The notes beneath the pieces are model-generated. The model did no database searches, was not told where the DNA came from, and worked only from the letters and a program-made list of their open reading frames with translations. A program made the position numbers and the translations under genes. A DNA stretch of 64,000 bases from Owenia fusiformis (Eukaryota > Annelida > Polychaeta > Sabellida > Oweniidae), in NCBI GenBank assembly GCA_903813345.2, contig CAIIXF020000006.1, forward strand, positions 25,489,936 through 25,553,935, given 5' to 3'. Positions 44,851 through 58,636 of the stretch are shown one piece after another (position 1 is the stretch's first letter; each line of letters starts with the position of its first letter).

Positions 44851-45359
44851 TTGCGCACTAAGCTGAAATAAGATCTTCAAATAACAGTCGGCAAATGCCA
44901 AACATCAACCGCTGAACATCAACCGCCAAACACAATTACATCTTGTACACTAAGTTGAAAAAATATCTTCAGATGTTTTATCCAAAATATTTCTATCGAA
45001 AAAAGGTGACAAAAAGTGTAAGCATTATAATGGCAATTTTATTCAATCCACTTCTCTTCTAGGTGATTACTACTTTAAGACCTATAAATCATATACAATT
45101 AGACATCAGCAAGGAGCAACCTTACAATAGCTGCTGATCTAAAGTACCAGGTCTGATTACCTAATGAGAAAGAGAATGCTAATTCATTCAATTGGTACTT
45201 GGATGTCCTTGATATACCAAAGTCACACCAAATATTTATGCAATTACGATAACTTGATACATATTCAGTCTGAGTATACTTAACATTTTGAGACAACGAG
45301 TACATGTTGTCATTCTCCCAGGGACAGAAAAAGATAGAACCTTAAAAATATATACATAA

Positions 45360-45440
45360 CAAGGCATTAACATGGAAAATGTTACCACCTGCCATTTTTT
45401 ACAGATGCTGACTGCCAAACACCAACCACCAAACACTAAA
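45360..45440 (+). repeat. Dispersed TTAACATG/GTCACC family, copy 7 (3' truncated)
   Basis: AAGGCATTAACATGGAAAAT, GTTACCACCTGCCATTTTTT, then CCAAACACCAACCACCAAAC. The terminal hairpin is missing. Confidence 0.65.
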
Positions 45441-46025
45441 TTCCCCTGTCAGTGAGCTTTTTGTTTAAAATGATGATTGAAAAAATTGCTGATTTAATGA
45501 ATGTCAAATGTACAGGACCACGCCATAGATAACAAAGTAACAGAAAATTAATTTTAAAAAAACTGAAACAAAAGTCTTGATCAAATTACCTAAACAACTG
45601 AACGCTGTGACTCAAATTCTGATGGAATTTTTGTCACTGATTTTAATTGGGAATGCTAAAATCATCCAATAATTTTTCAGTTAAAGAATGTAGACAAGAG
45701 ATGTAAGCACATTATGTTAGAAAGAAGCTGATGATATCTAAGCATGAAATTAATGATCAAAGACTACTTTCAATAATGATGCTAAAGAAAATGTAAGTTA
45801 ATGGGTGTTGATTATCTGAAAATGGGTGATTAAACTTATTATCCTGAAAGCGAAGGTAACGCAAGGATAAACGACAGTGACCCAGATAGTAAGCTACTTA
45901 ATTTTTTCTCATTGTTCTAAGAGCTGATATAAAAGCCTCTTTAAAACTAAGCTACTAATTCCTTTCTCTTTATTCCAAGAAATGATAAAAGCCTCTGAAA
46001 TAATTACAAAACTTAAATAAAGGCA

Positions 46026-46350
46026 GGCACGTAGGTAGCTTTTGCCAAGGGGGTTCAGTTTTTTGATAAATTCTACGGGGGAGTTCAAATTTGACGATTT
46101 TGGGTCAAAATCACTTGAAAAATGCTTAAATGGTATTGCATGCAGATGAGGATACTATATTATATATCTTTAATGATGAATCTAAGATTCTACCATTTTT
46201 AGTGTTCCCTGGCCAAAAATCTTTCAAAATCACGCAGATTCTCACCAAGCACTTTTCAAGTGATTTAGGGCCAAAGTTGTCGAATGTGAACTAGAGGTAA
46301 ACCTACTCCCTGGAATTTCTAGAAAAGTGACAACACCCTCTTGGCAAAAC
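46026..46350 (+). repeat. Dispersed CTTTCAAAATCATGCAG repeat, copy 2
   Basis: Shares GGCCAAAAATCTTTCAAAAT, CACGCAGATT, GCACTTTTCAAGTGAT and CCCTGGAATTT blocks with 21886-22078. It is partly internally duplicated (46060-46130 repeats the AGTTCAAATTTG / GGGTCAAAATCACTTGAAAA theme). Confidence 0.6.
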
Positions 46351-48117
46351 CAGGGCCTGATTGACAATAATGTGTGGAATGATGAGAAATAAATGCTGTG
46401 TAATAACTAGAAATAGATACATTATACTTTGTGATATGAGAGCTTTATAACCACAGAGATGTGCTTATATTCTGACTGTCACCTTGGAAACAATGATTAG
46501 TTATGAATAAACTTAACACTAATCCTATTATAAGCTGACAATTGAAGGAACGATCAATAAGAGCCCTTCAAAATCCATGTCTTCAGTTTTGGTATGATCC
46601 TATTGTTTTTGAATATTTTCAAACCCAAGAACTTAAAAAGGCATTCGAAAATAATGTCCAAAAATTAAAATTAAAATTGGCCACCTGTAAATGCCAAAAA
46701 TCAAAACATTATTTCTAGATTCATTATTTACTAAGAAATATCCGCGACAGTTTCAAATCAATATATCAAGTGGTTTGCTTGGAAATAAGCAGACAAAAAG
46801 TCACTTTGCAGTTTCAACTTTCAAAATTATGGAAAGTTAATCTTGATTTCAATATTTTTAGTTTTCATCGAATTATAAGTAAACTAAATTTCTGTGGACA
46901 TTCAGCTTTGAAGTTTCTACAATATCAAAGTTGTATGACATAGACACTCTATAATCTCTTAAATAATTCTTCTGATGATGAGTCGATATCATGATTCAAT
47001 GATAAATATTATATCACACATAGGGTAGTGCAAATTGCATCATTGCAATGCAAGCGCCGGATTCACTGTACCCTAGCTAAGCAGAAGAACATATAATTAA
47101 ATCAAGGTACCCACAGGGGATGGTATAGGAACAATTTATCACGTTGCAGAATTTCTTCATCTGGTATAACTAATTATTCATTAAACAAAATTCAAATGAA
47201 ACCCTGAACTTAAGAAATTATTCTTTCCACACAAATTCTTTGACAAAACAGGACTACAAAATTCCACAAAAAACCTTTTCAGACAAAACTAATTATGATT
47301 AAAGCATTTTACTTAAACTGATATTAGATTGACAAGAATGGTTTGGAAGGTCAGCTTTTCTATAAATCTGTTTTAAGTGAGAAAATAAAGATAGAATTGA
47401 TCAATTTTTATTAAAAATCTGTTTTTAAATTGGATTAGAGAGTGACCAGATCAGCTTGACCTTGGAGTTTTAACACAGGCCATCAATTTCATGTTCCAAA
47501 TATAGAACTGTCAATCAATATCTTTGGTCTGCTTGGACTGTATGAAAGTATTTTAAGTTTGATTGTGAATGATCTTCATCTTTAATGTTCCCAGGAACAG
47601 AATTGAAGTTTTGTTACAATGCTTACAATTTTATTTGTAAGGAATTAGAAAATGATTTTTGCAAAATATACACAGGTCATACTGACCTCAGAATGTTTCT
47701 TAGTGATCCACGGGTCAGTTTCCAGCCAAGATAGAATGGCTTTCACATCAGTTAAGGAAAACACAGAATAAAATTCTGTGCTATGGGCTGATGTGAAAAA
47801 TCAGTCTACCCTGGTCGGGATTCACCTGTTAATCCTATGTTTCAGATTAACAGGTCATATAAAGTGACCTACTTGTAACAGACATTGAAAAAATATTATT
47901 TTTAGCACCATTAAAGCAAATCAAATTCGCCTAAAATGCAGATCAACTTGTGTCGATGTCATCAGTGATTGATTTCACATACATCGATGTTACTTTGTGC
48001 AATACCCAGTTGAACAAGCAAACTGAAAATTACCTTACATATACTCAATTGAAAATTAATCAACTAAAGTTGAAAAATAAAAAAACATCAAGAAAAATTC
48101 TTAGTCAGGTTGTTAAA

Positions 48118-48230
48118 ATAGGTATAAACATGCGAAATGTCACCACCTGCCATTTGTTACAGATGCCAAAAAATGAAGACCATAACAATATGTCACAACT
48201 TTTGGTGGTGACAGAAAAACTGTCACCCAG
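48118..48230 (+). repeat. Dispersed TTAACATG/GTCACC family, copy 8
   Basis: AACATGCGAAATGTCACCAC, CTGCCATTTGTTACAGATGC, then a short inner part and TGTCACAACTTTTGGTGGTG at the end. Confidence 0.7.
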
Positions 48231-48944
48231 TTTGTAAATAACACTCTGGATGGCGCTTCTACTGTATGGGACATTCTACTCATACTGTTGATATATAGAT
48301 TAAAAGATTTTTTAGAGAATTAAACGATTTGGTCGATTTATCATCATCATATGTGATAGCTTAATCAGTACAGCATTGATAAGAAGTAAATTGCTTGTAC
48401 TAACATTGGTTTTAATAATACATGCGCTGCAAATGAACAAATTATTGATAAATCTAATAAACTGAGTATATTAACGGTACTGTAATTGATAATCACATCA
48501 CGATACATGATTGCATTTATAATGAAGACAGGTATAAATGCATAACTCTTTCTTGTCTTTGTGTATTCTATCATATGATTTTGGGTACATAAAAATATTA
48601 ACACAAAAATCAACACTTTATTTTCTAAATAATTTTTTTCTTGTTTACTAGTAATACTAAATGAAAACCACACATTACTTTGTTTTGCCTAATGGGAGAA
48701 ATTATTATTTTTTATTTAACAGGATTCCCATTGCTATCTCCAGGGTTCTACATTATGCTTTTTATATATTTTTGGTATCAATTCTATGTTTTCACATTTT
48801 CTCTCATTTGATTTGCAGGCAATGTTTTACTTGTACTTATTCACTTATAAATGAAAAACATTATTTCCTGATTAATAAAAAACTCAATTTATCTTCTAAA
48901 TTGACTTGATACAGGTCAGACTTATGTCTGATACCCTTAGATCA

Positions 48945-49290
48945 TCAACTAGTACAGTATACTTCACTTTTACTAGAATGAAAAATGTATAGTTCAGCAT
49001 TCAACAAGTTACCCTTTGTATTCGTTCAACTTCGCTTCTTAAAAATGAGCTTCCTCTTCACTATTTCAGTTTACAATAAATTTCTGAACTCGCTGAGCCA
49101 ATCAGAGTTTGACATTGAAATTCAGATGACTTTCTACACATGTTCCTTACAGCTCGCTGATTGGTTGAGAAAAGGTCAAAGCAGTAGGTTTGAGATGATT
49201 TATGAACTGGGCCGTCACAGGCACTGGTCGTTGGGGTGGAACTGCTAGACTACATAGTCTACACTAGGCAGACGGTAGTTTATAACTAGA
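48945..49290 (-). repeat. Dispersed repeat, copy 2 of the 32450-32890 family
   Basis: Reverse-complement homology to 32450-32890: AACCAATCAGCGAGCTGTAA, CTGATTGGCTCAGCGAGTTC, and a purine-rich GTGAAGAGGAAGCTCATTTT block in the same order. The CRE and TATA words of the other copy are not conserved. The end carries the palindrome TAGACTACATAGTCTA. Confidence 0.65.
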
Positions 49291-49805
49291 CTATGCACCA
49301 AGTCAGAGAGCAATAGCAAAGCAACACTACTGTATTTCATTCACAAGGAGAATAGCCTTTGTTAGATGAAAGGTTTTGATTAGCCAAATGGGTTCAAATA
49401 TTTATCAATAATATGAAGAGGGTAAGATTAATTAGATCATTCTTTACAAGGGTATCTAACTGGTAGGGTTTATTGTTGTTTATAGCGCAGCTGTGAGAAT
49501 CAATAATATTCATTGACAAGTTACAATGATCTACCTACAAGTATATGTAAAGAAATCAATGATTTTTATCACTAGTCTACATTCAACAATTTGAAATTCA
49601 ACTGATTAAAATAGATGCAAAATCTTCATCGCTTCTCATCTGGCAGATTCTGCTTGCATGGCAGATTTTAGTTATTCAACCTTTACCCAACCCTGATAAC
49701 GTTCATCATTCCCGATCTGTATAGGAAAGAATAAGGGAATCATTTAGGGGTTAGATCTTAGATGTAATGCTCCATTCAACAGTATGCATGAGACCTGTCA
49801 ACAGC

Positions 49806-50150
49806 CTATATTTGGGAAAATAAGGGCACAAATACAGGGGCTAGGTTAAAGACACCAAAACAGCCTATGTTGGAGAAAATGAGGGCATAAAAACAGGGCT
49901 AGGTTAAAGACACCAAAACAGCCTATGTTGGAGAAATTGAGGGCATCAAAACAGGGGCTGGGTTCAAGACACCAAAACAGCCTATGTTGGAGAAATTGAG
50001 GGCATGAAACAGGGCTAGGTTAAAGACACCAAAACAGCCTATGTTGGAGAAATTGAGGGCATCAAAACAGGGGCTGGGTTCAAGACACCAAAACAGCCTA
50101 TGTTCAAGAAATTGAGGGCATAAAACAGGGCCAGGTTTAAAACAAACCTA
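49806..50150. repeat. 59-bp minisatellite
   Basis: About six units of CACCAAAACAGCCTATGTTG, GAGAAATTGAGGGCAT and ACAGGG-CTGGGTTAAAGA with small length changes. Confidence 0.9.
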
Positions 50151-51199
50151 ACTACCCTGTCTTTGAGGGTGATTAAAACGAGGCAGAAGAATAGAAAGAA
50201 TAATCTCAGCCTGTGTTTGAGAAAATGGAACACTAACTACTCTCACTAATGGTTCTACTTGTTTCGTAGAACATTTTATCTCTGATTGGTGGATCATTCA
50301 CATGAATGATCATACCTAATATGGCACCATCAATCATCCGAATTATAGCCTAGATTTCCGAGAAACAGGAGATGTATCCAGCTATATATTACAGTAGTCT
50401 GAATTCACTAAAATATCATTTTGCCTAGGAGTACCCACTATACAAAGGCCTAAAAAGCCCCTTTGTTTATGCCCTGAGATGTAGTTCACTAACTCCATTT
50501 TTGCACTCTTTTTCATTTTTTGGGGATATTCAGATTTTCTCTTTATTTGTCATGTGGGAATTTCAGGAATGTCATGAATTTGGATTATGTTTACATTGAA
50601 TGGAAATCCATCATTAAAAATTGACATATTTTGACCAACATAGAGCAAATGAAATTAGATATGAAAAATATGAAAACCCTGGTTAAGTATGAGAAATAGG
50701 GTCATAAGCTTTGATTAGACAGACAGTCTTATCATAGACAAATATAAATGACCAAGGATTACAAATGTAATTGAAAAGGTAAATACCATCGATTCTCCAA
50801 ATTGAATCAAGCCCGCTTGCCTTTCTTGGCTTACTCCTTTGGATGGTCACACTTGATAATTTAAAGTCACCGCTGATTGAGTCAACAAGGACTCGGGCTG
50901 AATAAACCCTGTGATAATTTTCATCATTACCAATTTATCTAGTGGCATTCTGAGGCAATAAAATTAATTTAACGAAAGAATATTCCAATACGACAGTCAA
51001 CACGGAGCTTCAATATCCAACTTCCAAGCAAACATTGTAAAACATTAAATCCTTGCCTCTTACATGCATGACGTATGACGCAAAGTTAATCTCAGATATT
51101 CTCAAGGGGGTTCTGGGTCTTGAAGCATGACTGTTTTTTGGCATGTTGTATAACAAATTTTATTTGATTAGTGACATTCCAAGCAATCTCATTGCTTAA
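50151..51199. other. No recognisable gene
   Basis: AT-rich intron sequence with no clear element. Confidence 0.4.
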
Positions 51200-52430
51200 C
51201 TAGAAAAACAGCAACTCCACGGAGTAGCAAATCCCACCGAACAAAACATATTTAGATTATTAGTGGCCATTTTGAAAATTCCTTCTTGAGCAGAGCTTGT
51301 TTGTCCCTAAGCATCAACATATAAAATGTAAACCATATCCATAAATTAAAATTTGAGTTATCAAAGATTACATTCTTTTTTACTAAAAATGGCAGCCAAT
51401 TCTGCAGTCATTTTGAAAATCTTTCTCGAACAGAGCTATAGTGTCCCTAGGTATCAGCATATAAAATTTGAATTAAGAAAAATGGCAACCATTTTGAAAT
51501 TCGGCTGCCATTTTGAAAATTCTTCCTCGAACAGAGCTACTGTGTCCCTACTGTGTTTGCAGGTATTAGAGTTATCAAAATTTCATGGTTTTTTTTTACG
51601 AAAAATGGCCACCATTTTGAAATCCAGTGGCCATCTTGAAAATTCATTTTTGAACAAAGCAACTGTGTCCCTAGCCATCATCATATAAAATTTGAACCAC
51701 ATCCGTTCACTGGTATATGAGTTATCAAAGATTACGTTTTTTACGAAAATTGGCCGCCATCTTGAAATTCAGCCGCCATCTTGAAATTCAGCCGCCATCT
51801 TGAAAATTATTTCTCGAACAGAGCTACTGTGTCCCTAGGCATAATCATATAAAATTTCAACCAAATTTGTTCACTGGTATTTGAGTTATCAAAGATTACG
51901 TCTTTTACGAAAAATTGCCGCCATTTTAAAATTAAGCGGCCATCTTGAAAAAATTTTGTCGAACATAGCTACTGTGTCCCTAAGCATCATCATATAAAAT
52001 TTGAACCACATCCGTTCACTGGTATTTGAGTTATCAAAGATTACATATTTTTACGAAAAATGGCCGCCATTTTGAAATTAAGTGGCCATCTTGAAAATCT
52101 CTTTTTTGGCAAAACTCCTTTGTCCCTAGGCATCAGCATATACAATTTGAACCAAATCCGTCAACTTGTATTTGAGTTATCAACGATTACATTTTTTAAG
52201 AAAAATGGCGGCCATTTTGAATTGAGCGGCCATATTGAAAATTCCTTCTCGAGCAGAGGTCCTACACTCATAAGGCATAAGCCTATAAAATTTGAACCAA
52301 ATCCGTCAACCGGTATTGGAGTTATCGCCCGGACACACGGACGGACGGACAAACAGACGGACGGACGGCTTCCCTATATCCCCCTCGAACTTCGTTCAGT
52401 GGGATAATAATTAATATATCCTATATTTTC
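51200..52430 (+). repeat. Tandem array of about 150-bp units with a GGAC tail
   Basis: About eight units repeat AAAATGGC(C/G)GCCATTTTGAAA, 'ttctcgaacagagctactgtg', 'tccctaggcatcatcatata', 'aaatttgaaccaaatccgt' and 'gagttatcaaagattacg'. The array ends in GGACGGAC repeats (52330-52368), then CTATATCCCCCTCGAACTTC and GGGATAATAATTA. A single degraded unit plus tail lies at 640-1010. The architecture parallels the array at 10340-11995. Confidence 0.8.
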
Positions 52431-52499
52431 ACGCAGTTGGAAACAGAATCCATATTACACCCTAAGCCTCCCCACGCTTTAAAATGAAAGTCATCCTTT

Positions 52500-52768
52500 T
52501 CTGTTAGATAACAGTTTAAAACACTTTATACCAAACATCATGGAATAAAAATATTATTCTTTTTGTTAGATAGCAGTTTAAAACACTATATACCAAACAT
52601 CATTGAAAAAAGTGTTAAAACAGACATCGTTGAAAAAAGTTTTATTCTTTCTGTTAGATAGCAGTTTAAAACACTATATACCAAACATCATTGAATAAAA
52701 ATGTTATTCTTTCTATTAAACAGCAGTTTAAAACACAATATACCAAACATCATTGAAAAAAATGTTAT
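52500..52768. repeat. Tandem AGCAGTTTAAAACAC units (about 65-75 bp, four copies)
   Basis: Each unit has TTAGATAGCAGTTTAAAACA, CTATATACCAAACATCATTG and a 'ttattcttt' block. Confidence 0.85.
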
Positions 52769-53368
52769 TCGATGATTATAGCTTGCAGTTTATGTAGACT
52801 ATATAAAGTCAATCAAACACAAAAATAACATAAAAATGATAGTGTTCCTACTGCCATATATTACATTACATGGCATTAGTAACATTCTACCAATCTTCAG
52901 AGTATAGAACATAGAATTACCATGGTGATAATTCCAATAGTCAATTGATATTGTAAAAGGCCTAATGGAATAATTGGCATTTAATGAGATAAAAATAGCA
53001 GCTTAGTATAGATTTTAACCCAGAAATAATAATTAGGATAGGGTTTCATATTTTCTTTCTAGATAGGAAGATTGTGTTTCTCAATTTAGTCATCAGTCCC
53101 TAGTGTAGAATGTAAATAAGAGAATGAGGAAGTTCAGAAAAAAATATTGTGTATATTGTGATTGTATATTGCAGTTTGTCGTAAATGATTAAGGGAAAAA
53201 GTACTCAATTGAATGATAACAAAATTGGTTGCAACTTTTCAGACCGACCCAATAGTCTAATTTTTCAAACATGTACATGTACTATAGAAATATACATATT
53301 TGAGGGGTTGTCTGATAATAATGTTGTCTAAGACTACACAAATTATTGATTGGAATTTCATCAGTCAA

Positions 53369-55854
53369 ATTCACTGGGGGGTATAGTGATGCAACAACAC
53401 CGTGTTGTTGCATCAAGATGGCCAGACTTCCGGTGATCAATTTTCGTACGACGTTTTGTTTTCCCAATTTACACCCATTTCTAGGACGAGTTGCTCAATA
53501 ATCATACACATGCAGTTAGCGCATGATCTATATTTTAAAAAACTGTCATTGGTATACATGTAACATCATCAAGAAGCGATAAATTCGTGGTTTTAATTCC
53601 TCACTATTGATGCAACAACACCACTCTGTTTCTTATCGATGATGCAACAACACCAATGTGCTGATGCAAAAACGCCAATATAATGTATCATTGAACAACA
53701 AGAGAAACTGTTTTATGTTCTGTTTACAGGTGTAGGTCGGGGCATGAATAAAACGCGTGAGTCAGTGGTCCATGAATGAAACGTATTTTGTTTGGTTTCT
53801 TTGTCTATATCAAAGTTAAAAGGATATACAAGGCAAACTAAATAAAGTACAGAATCCCCGAGAGGCAATCTCATTGATATTGTATCTGAAAAATAAAGAT
53901 TATATATTTTCTAAATTAAATGCCCTTGATTTACCGTATGGAAATTGCTTACAAATAACTCTTATAATTTTGGAAAGACAACAGATATCAGTCATTTTGT
54001 GTTGTTAGTACCTCAGTTGAAATACTCAATTCTGATTGGGTGATTAGCGGTCAAAATTATGTACTGTTGACCGCTACTAGGTACTGTTGACCGCTACTTC
54101 TGAAAAAAAAAGTTTCATGGCGTCACAAAAACATGGAAGACGGACATTTTGTAAACATTGATGAAAATGACTTTACTAGGCGACAAGTATAGCAAAAATA
54201 CAATTAGAAACTTAAAATTAACATTAATTCACTAACGAGTCGTCTATATATGTATTATTAGATTACTCGGACTAACAAAACAATTGTAGACCTCTCCATT
54301 CGATCAACCGTCAAAATCGTATACCTCGACTGTAAACCTTGAAATTACTGTTGACCCCGACCTTCGGTCTCTGTCAACAGTAGTTTTTCTGTTTACAGTC
54401 TCGGTATACAATTTTGCCGGTTGACCTCTGAGGAGGTCAACAATTGTAAACTGTTGACCACCACTAGGTACTGTTGACCCCTATTTTCGAAAAATTGTAT
54501 TTTTATTGTTGACATTTTTTAATTTTGAAAAAATAAGTTGTGTAAAAAATTACAAGTATTCGACGGTTTGGGGATTTTTTGCATCAACGTATACATCAAC
54601 AGTAAACCCTGAGAGTACTGTTGGCCTCGACCTCCGAACTTTCAAGGATTACAGTATCGGTATCCAATTTTGCCAGTTGACCTCAAGAGAGGTCTACAAT
54701 TGTATATTGTATATCCTTTGTTATCCCACCCAAAGTCTGATGTCATATATCAAGTTGAAGAGTTGTATACTTTGCTCAGGAGTTTATTCCGAGAGACAAT
54801 ATGATATTTCCCGAGGGCCCAGGATATCTGGGATAACTGTACCCCTATCAATTTACCTTTTTGGGCCCTTTTTACTCTGTCGGAGACACGGTGTGAGAGA
54901 AGGAATCCAAAGAGAGCAATAATTCTACACGTGCGTCGTGCAAGATTTCCATTAAACGTGTAACTAAACGGCCTGTCTAAAAAAGTCAATTAGACGTTTT
55001 TACACGTTGGCTCTCCAAATTGGAGGAAATAAAGAATCATATCATATTATATCATAGATGAAGCAATCATCCCATCAACATAAGCTCACGAATGTCACAG
55101 TTAAACTGTTTTAGTTATAATTTGATAAACAGTGGTAACTTACATCTACTAGTTTATCACTGTTCCACAGATGGATGACAGATAATTTCCAATAGCTCAT
55201 CATGTTTACCGAGAACGAAAGATGTTTGTCCACCATTTTGAATGATACTAACTGGAGTCAGGGTCATCAAGCTATGGAACAGTGGTTTATGAAAATAGAT
55301 TGGGTTACTAAAGCTTGCCATGTTAAAGGCGATTTAACTATGTTATAGAACAACGGCCAGTACATTATAATATTTAAAAGTATAAATTTTGGAAATACAT
55401 ATAAAGGATCTTCGCCCGCAGGGCGTGTATTTTGAATGCCTTGAGAAGAACGCAAATATGGGTAATGGGTAACGGTGGTGCAATAGTAGCATTTTAAAAT
55501 CTGTTCCTCTCGAGATTTATGGTCTTCTGAAATTATACTATTAATTGGTGTTGCTGCATCATTGCTCAAATCTAGAGGAGTGTTGTTGCATCTTCGGTTT
55601 GGTGTTGTTGCATCAATAGTGAGAAACCAAAACCGTGAACTTATTGCTTCTTGGTGATGGTACATGTAAACTAATGACAGTTTCTTTAAATATATATCGT
55701 GCGCTAACTGCACGTGTATGGTTATTGAGCAACTCGTCCTAGAAATGGGTTTAATTGGGGAAACAAAATATCGTACGAAAATCTATCACCGGAAGTCTGG
55801 CCATCTTGATGCAACAACACGGTGTTGTTGCATCACGATACTCCCCAGTGAAAT
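53369..55854. mobile_element. 2.5-kb fold-back element with reiterated GATGCAACAACACC motif
   Basis: The left end (TTCACTGGGGGG, then TGATGCAACAACACCGTGTT) and the right end are inverted. The arms pair for about 300 bp with few mismatches (for example 'ctaggacgagttgctcaata' and its complement). GATGCAACAACACC or its complement occurs about ten times, all within the arms. At each end two copies form a perfect 27-bp palindrome. The centre carries a second motif family (ACTGTTGACC). No transposase was recognised and no target duplication is clear. Confidence 0.75.
54060..54640. repeat. Irregular ACTGTTGACC repeats in the centre of the fold-back element
   Basis: TACTGTTGACCGCTACT occurs twice near 54062-54100. 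Related TACTGTTGACC words follow near 54350, 54455 and 54470, and inverted GGTCAACAATTGTA / TTGTAGACCTC words pair around them. Confidence 0.6.
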
Positions 55855-58635
55855 TGATATACTGAAATACTCTACCAATTTAAGCCTACTATACTCTTTG
55901 ATGATTCTGAATTCTAAATGATGAGCTGCCTTTCCTCATAAGATGGATCTTTCTATGCAGAACATTTGTCAATAGCAGGATTCCATTAAATATTCCGAAA
56001 ATGTCACAGTCGTAAAATAATCTGGTGATCATGACATACTGTAAAATGCCATTAGCACACTGACGATTCCCAAAGAAGCCTAATATAAAATCAACAAATT
56101 TGAGATCAAACACTCAGCTGAAATGTCAAAATTACGACGTTCATAAAATACTTAGGAGAATTAGCCAATCACATTTCATAATATTTACGCAGATGAATGG
56201 AAATCGTATCTCCCAGGAAATTACTTTGTTATCCCCTAAGGTGTTCATTACGCAAACAAGCTGATCTGACTACAAATTATGATGTCCTAAATAAAAGAAG
56301 AGTCATGAAATGAGAACAATAAATAAAGAGTGAAATATACAGGCATGTAGATGTCTGATTCTTAATTATTAGGAATGAAATCCAAGTAATGCAGACTCTA
56401 CAGAAAAATGGTATAAAACATATAAAGATTATTAACCCTGACCTACTTTAAAGTTTAAATTTTTTCAACAAAATTTTAGTCTTAGACTATTCTTGCCTCA
56501 GGCACAGGGGTACATAGTCTTCAGGCAAGGCTAATAAAATTCGAGAATAGCGAGGAAGTCAGAGATGTGATGATAGTGGTATTGGAGCGGGGGAATAGTT
56601 ATGGGTGGAGGGGCCTTTGATAATGAAATTTGAGTTTATGCAGACTCTTAACAAAATTTGAGAATAGTGAGGAAGGTGGGAGAAGAGGGATGGGGTTAAA
56701 TAGTTTTGGATGGAGAAGCACAAAATGTTTCACTAAAATTGCTCTCATTTGAATAATTTTCATCAAATTTACATAAAAATGTTTTAAAATGTGTAGAAAT
56801 GATCTCTGCCATCTAATTTTAGTTTAACATCTAAAGGTATGTAGTAAAATGTCAAAAGTTGGCAAAAATGAAAAATTGAAAAACTCTCTGGTTTCACACC
56901 ATATGTTCAAACTGGGAAACGAGTATGCTGGTTTCAACCGATTTTAGAGACTGGGATTCAAGAGGTTAATGAGAGACTAACATTAGTTAGTTAATAAGTA
57001 TTAAGTAAGTTAACCATCATTTGATATAAAATAGAAGAGGAAATTAATGAGGGAATATAGACTAGCATTGGTTGATGGATTGAGCTCAAGTGATAAGTTA
57101 TGAGCTTAGTTAAGAAGAAAAGCTTTACTTTAGAAATACAAGATAGTTCTTTACTCAAGTAACAAACTGAAACTATGTGTAATTTTCAGTTAGGTAGTTG
57201 GAATTAACAACCATAATCAATCTCTAAGAAGCAAATACAGATTTTACGTAAATAATATTTAAAAATATCAATGCTAAAAGTCTAAAGGGACATTGTGACT
57301 CTCTCAGTGTGGTACAATTAAACGCTAGAGTGACTAAACAGAATTATTAGCTTTTATGCTATCGCTATCGGTTTGTCTCAATAGAAGATGGATACTGCTT
57401 TGTTACCGCAGTGATGCAAAGTTAGAGTCATTCTGAACTTTCCATTCCTCTGCCTCTTGAACTTCTATATAACAATAGGCAATTGATATTTTCTATAAAA
57501 TTAGATTTATGTAAAACACATTGATTCTGTGGGAGAAATTTTCGCAGATTTGTGCATTTTGTTTCTTTTTGCAAACTCATATTTTGCAATTTTTGCAAGT
57601 GTCTCAATATGTGCCATGATTCCAGGAATACAATTCTAAATTCAAAAAACAGTAACTTTTTATCACAATGTAGTCATTCTAGGTTCAGATACAAGTGAAT
57701 ATAAAACCATCCGATGGATGAAGTATCAACACCAAATTAAACCAATGACCAAATAATTCTCTGTTGCTTACTGATGCATTTTAATTTTTCAATGTTGGCC
57801 CTTGTGCTTTCCCAATATATATATCTGTGATGGTAACCTCCGACCATGAGTTCAAGGGAACTAGACCATTCTCACACATCTTACATGTATTTCTAGAGAC
57901 ATGAAATATGTGTCATGTTGATGAGTATTCTGTTACATACCAGTATCTAGCCCATACATACCTTGTTTACAGATTATTCTGCCATGAAATTTCACAGGGG
58001 GCCTTGGTTTAAAATGCAAAATAGAAGGAAAAAGAACAGAGTTTGCAAGGAATAGAGTAAACAGACATGTAGTCAACACTCTAAATAATATAGAAATATC
58101 AAGAAAAAAGACAGTTTATTCAATTTTTTTAAAGAAATAACATGTGATAAGCATCGAGCGAGTGAGCAGACGTATATTTTAAACATAGTAAGCAGGTTAT
58201 CACTTATCAATACAAGGTTATGATGGCCCTTAAACATCAACTTAACCGAGGTAGCTTCTTGACACCTGAACATACCAAAACAGAACATGAACTTTATGAT
58301 CCCATGAGGGATCCCATAATCTCCTGAAGGATGCCCTTTGGTATCTGAATCAATGAAGAAAAGGCTAGTCCTGATATTGACCTTCAACATTTGGTTATTG
58401 AACTTGTGTGTGTGAAGACCTCATCATGAAAGGCAATTTCTAAAAAATTGTGCGATCGTAAATAATACAGGAAGTTCAACTGTTACTCACATCGTTATTT
58501 TAGCAACATCACATTAAAACTTCACAAAACAATACCTGTAATTGATATTTTTAGAAGCAAAACCACTGGGTAATTAAAAGGTTACAGCAATATATGGGGA
58601 TTGCCATTTGCTTTACAAAATGCTACAAATCTGTC
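55855..58635. other. Intron 2 DNA, no recognisable gene
   Basis: A short direct repeat of 'aaaatt-gagaatag-gaggaag' occurs at 56535 and 56648. Otherwise AT-rich, with scattered short open frames without coding signs. Confidence 0.4.
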
Positions 58636-58636
58636 T

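Larger units (their letters stand above)
43702..48944. other. Intron 2 DNA with dispersed repeats
   Basis: Contains GTCACC-family copies at 44752, 45360 and 48118 and the CTTTCAAAATCACGCAG repeat at 46026-46350. The remainder is AT-rich and I recognised no exon. Confidence 0.45.

Noticed and set aside
54506-54922. 138-codon plus-strand frame in the fold-back element
   Set aside because: No domain recognised, motif repeats run through it, and no splice or start context supports it.
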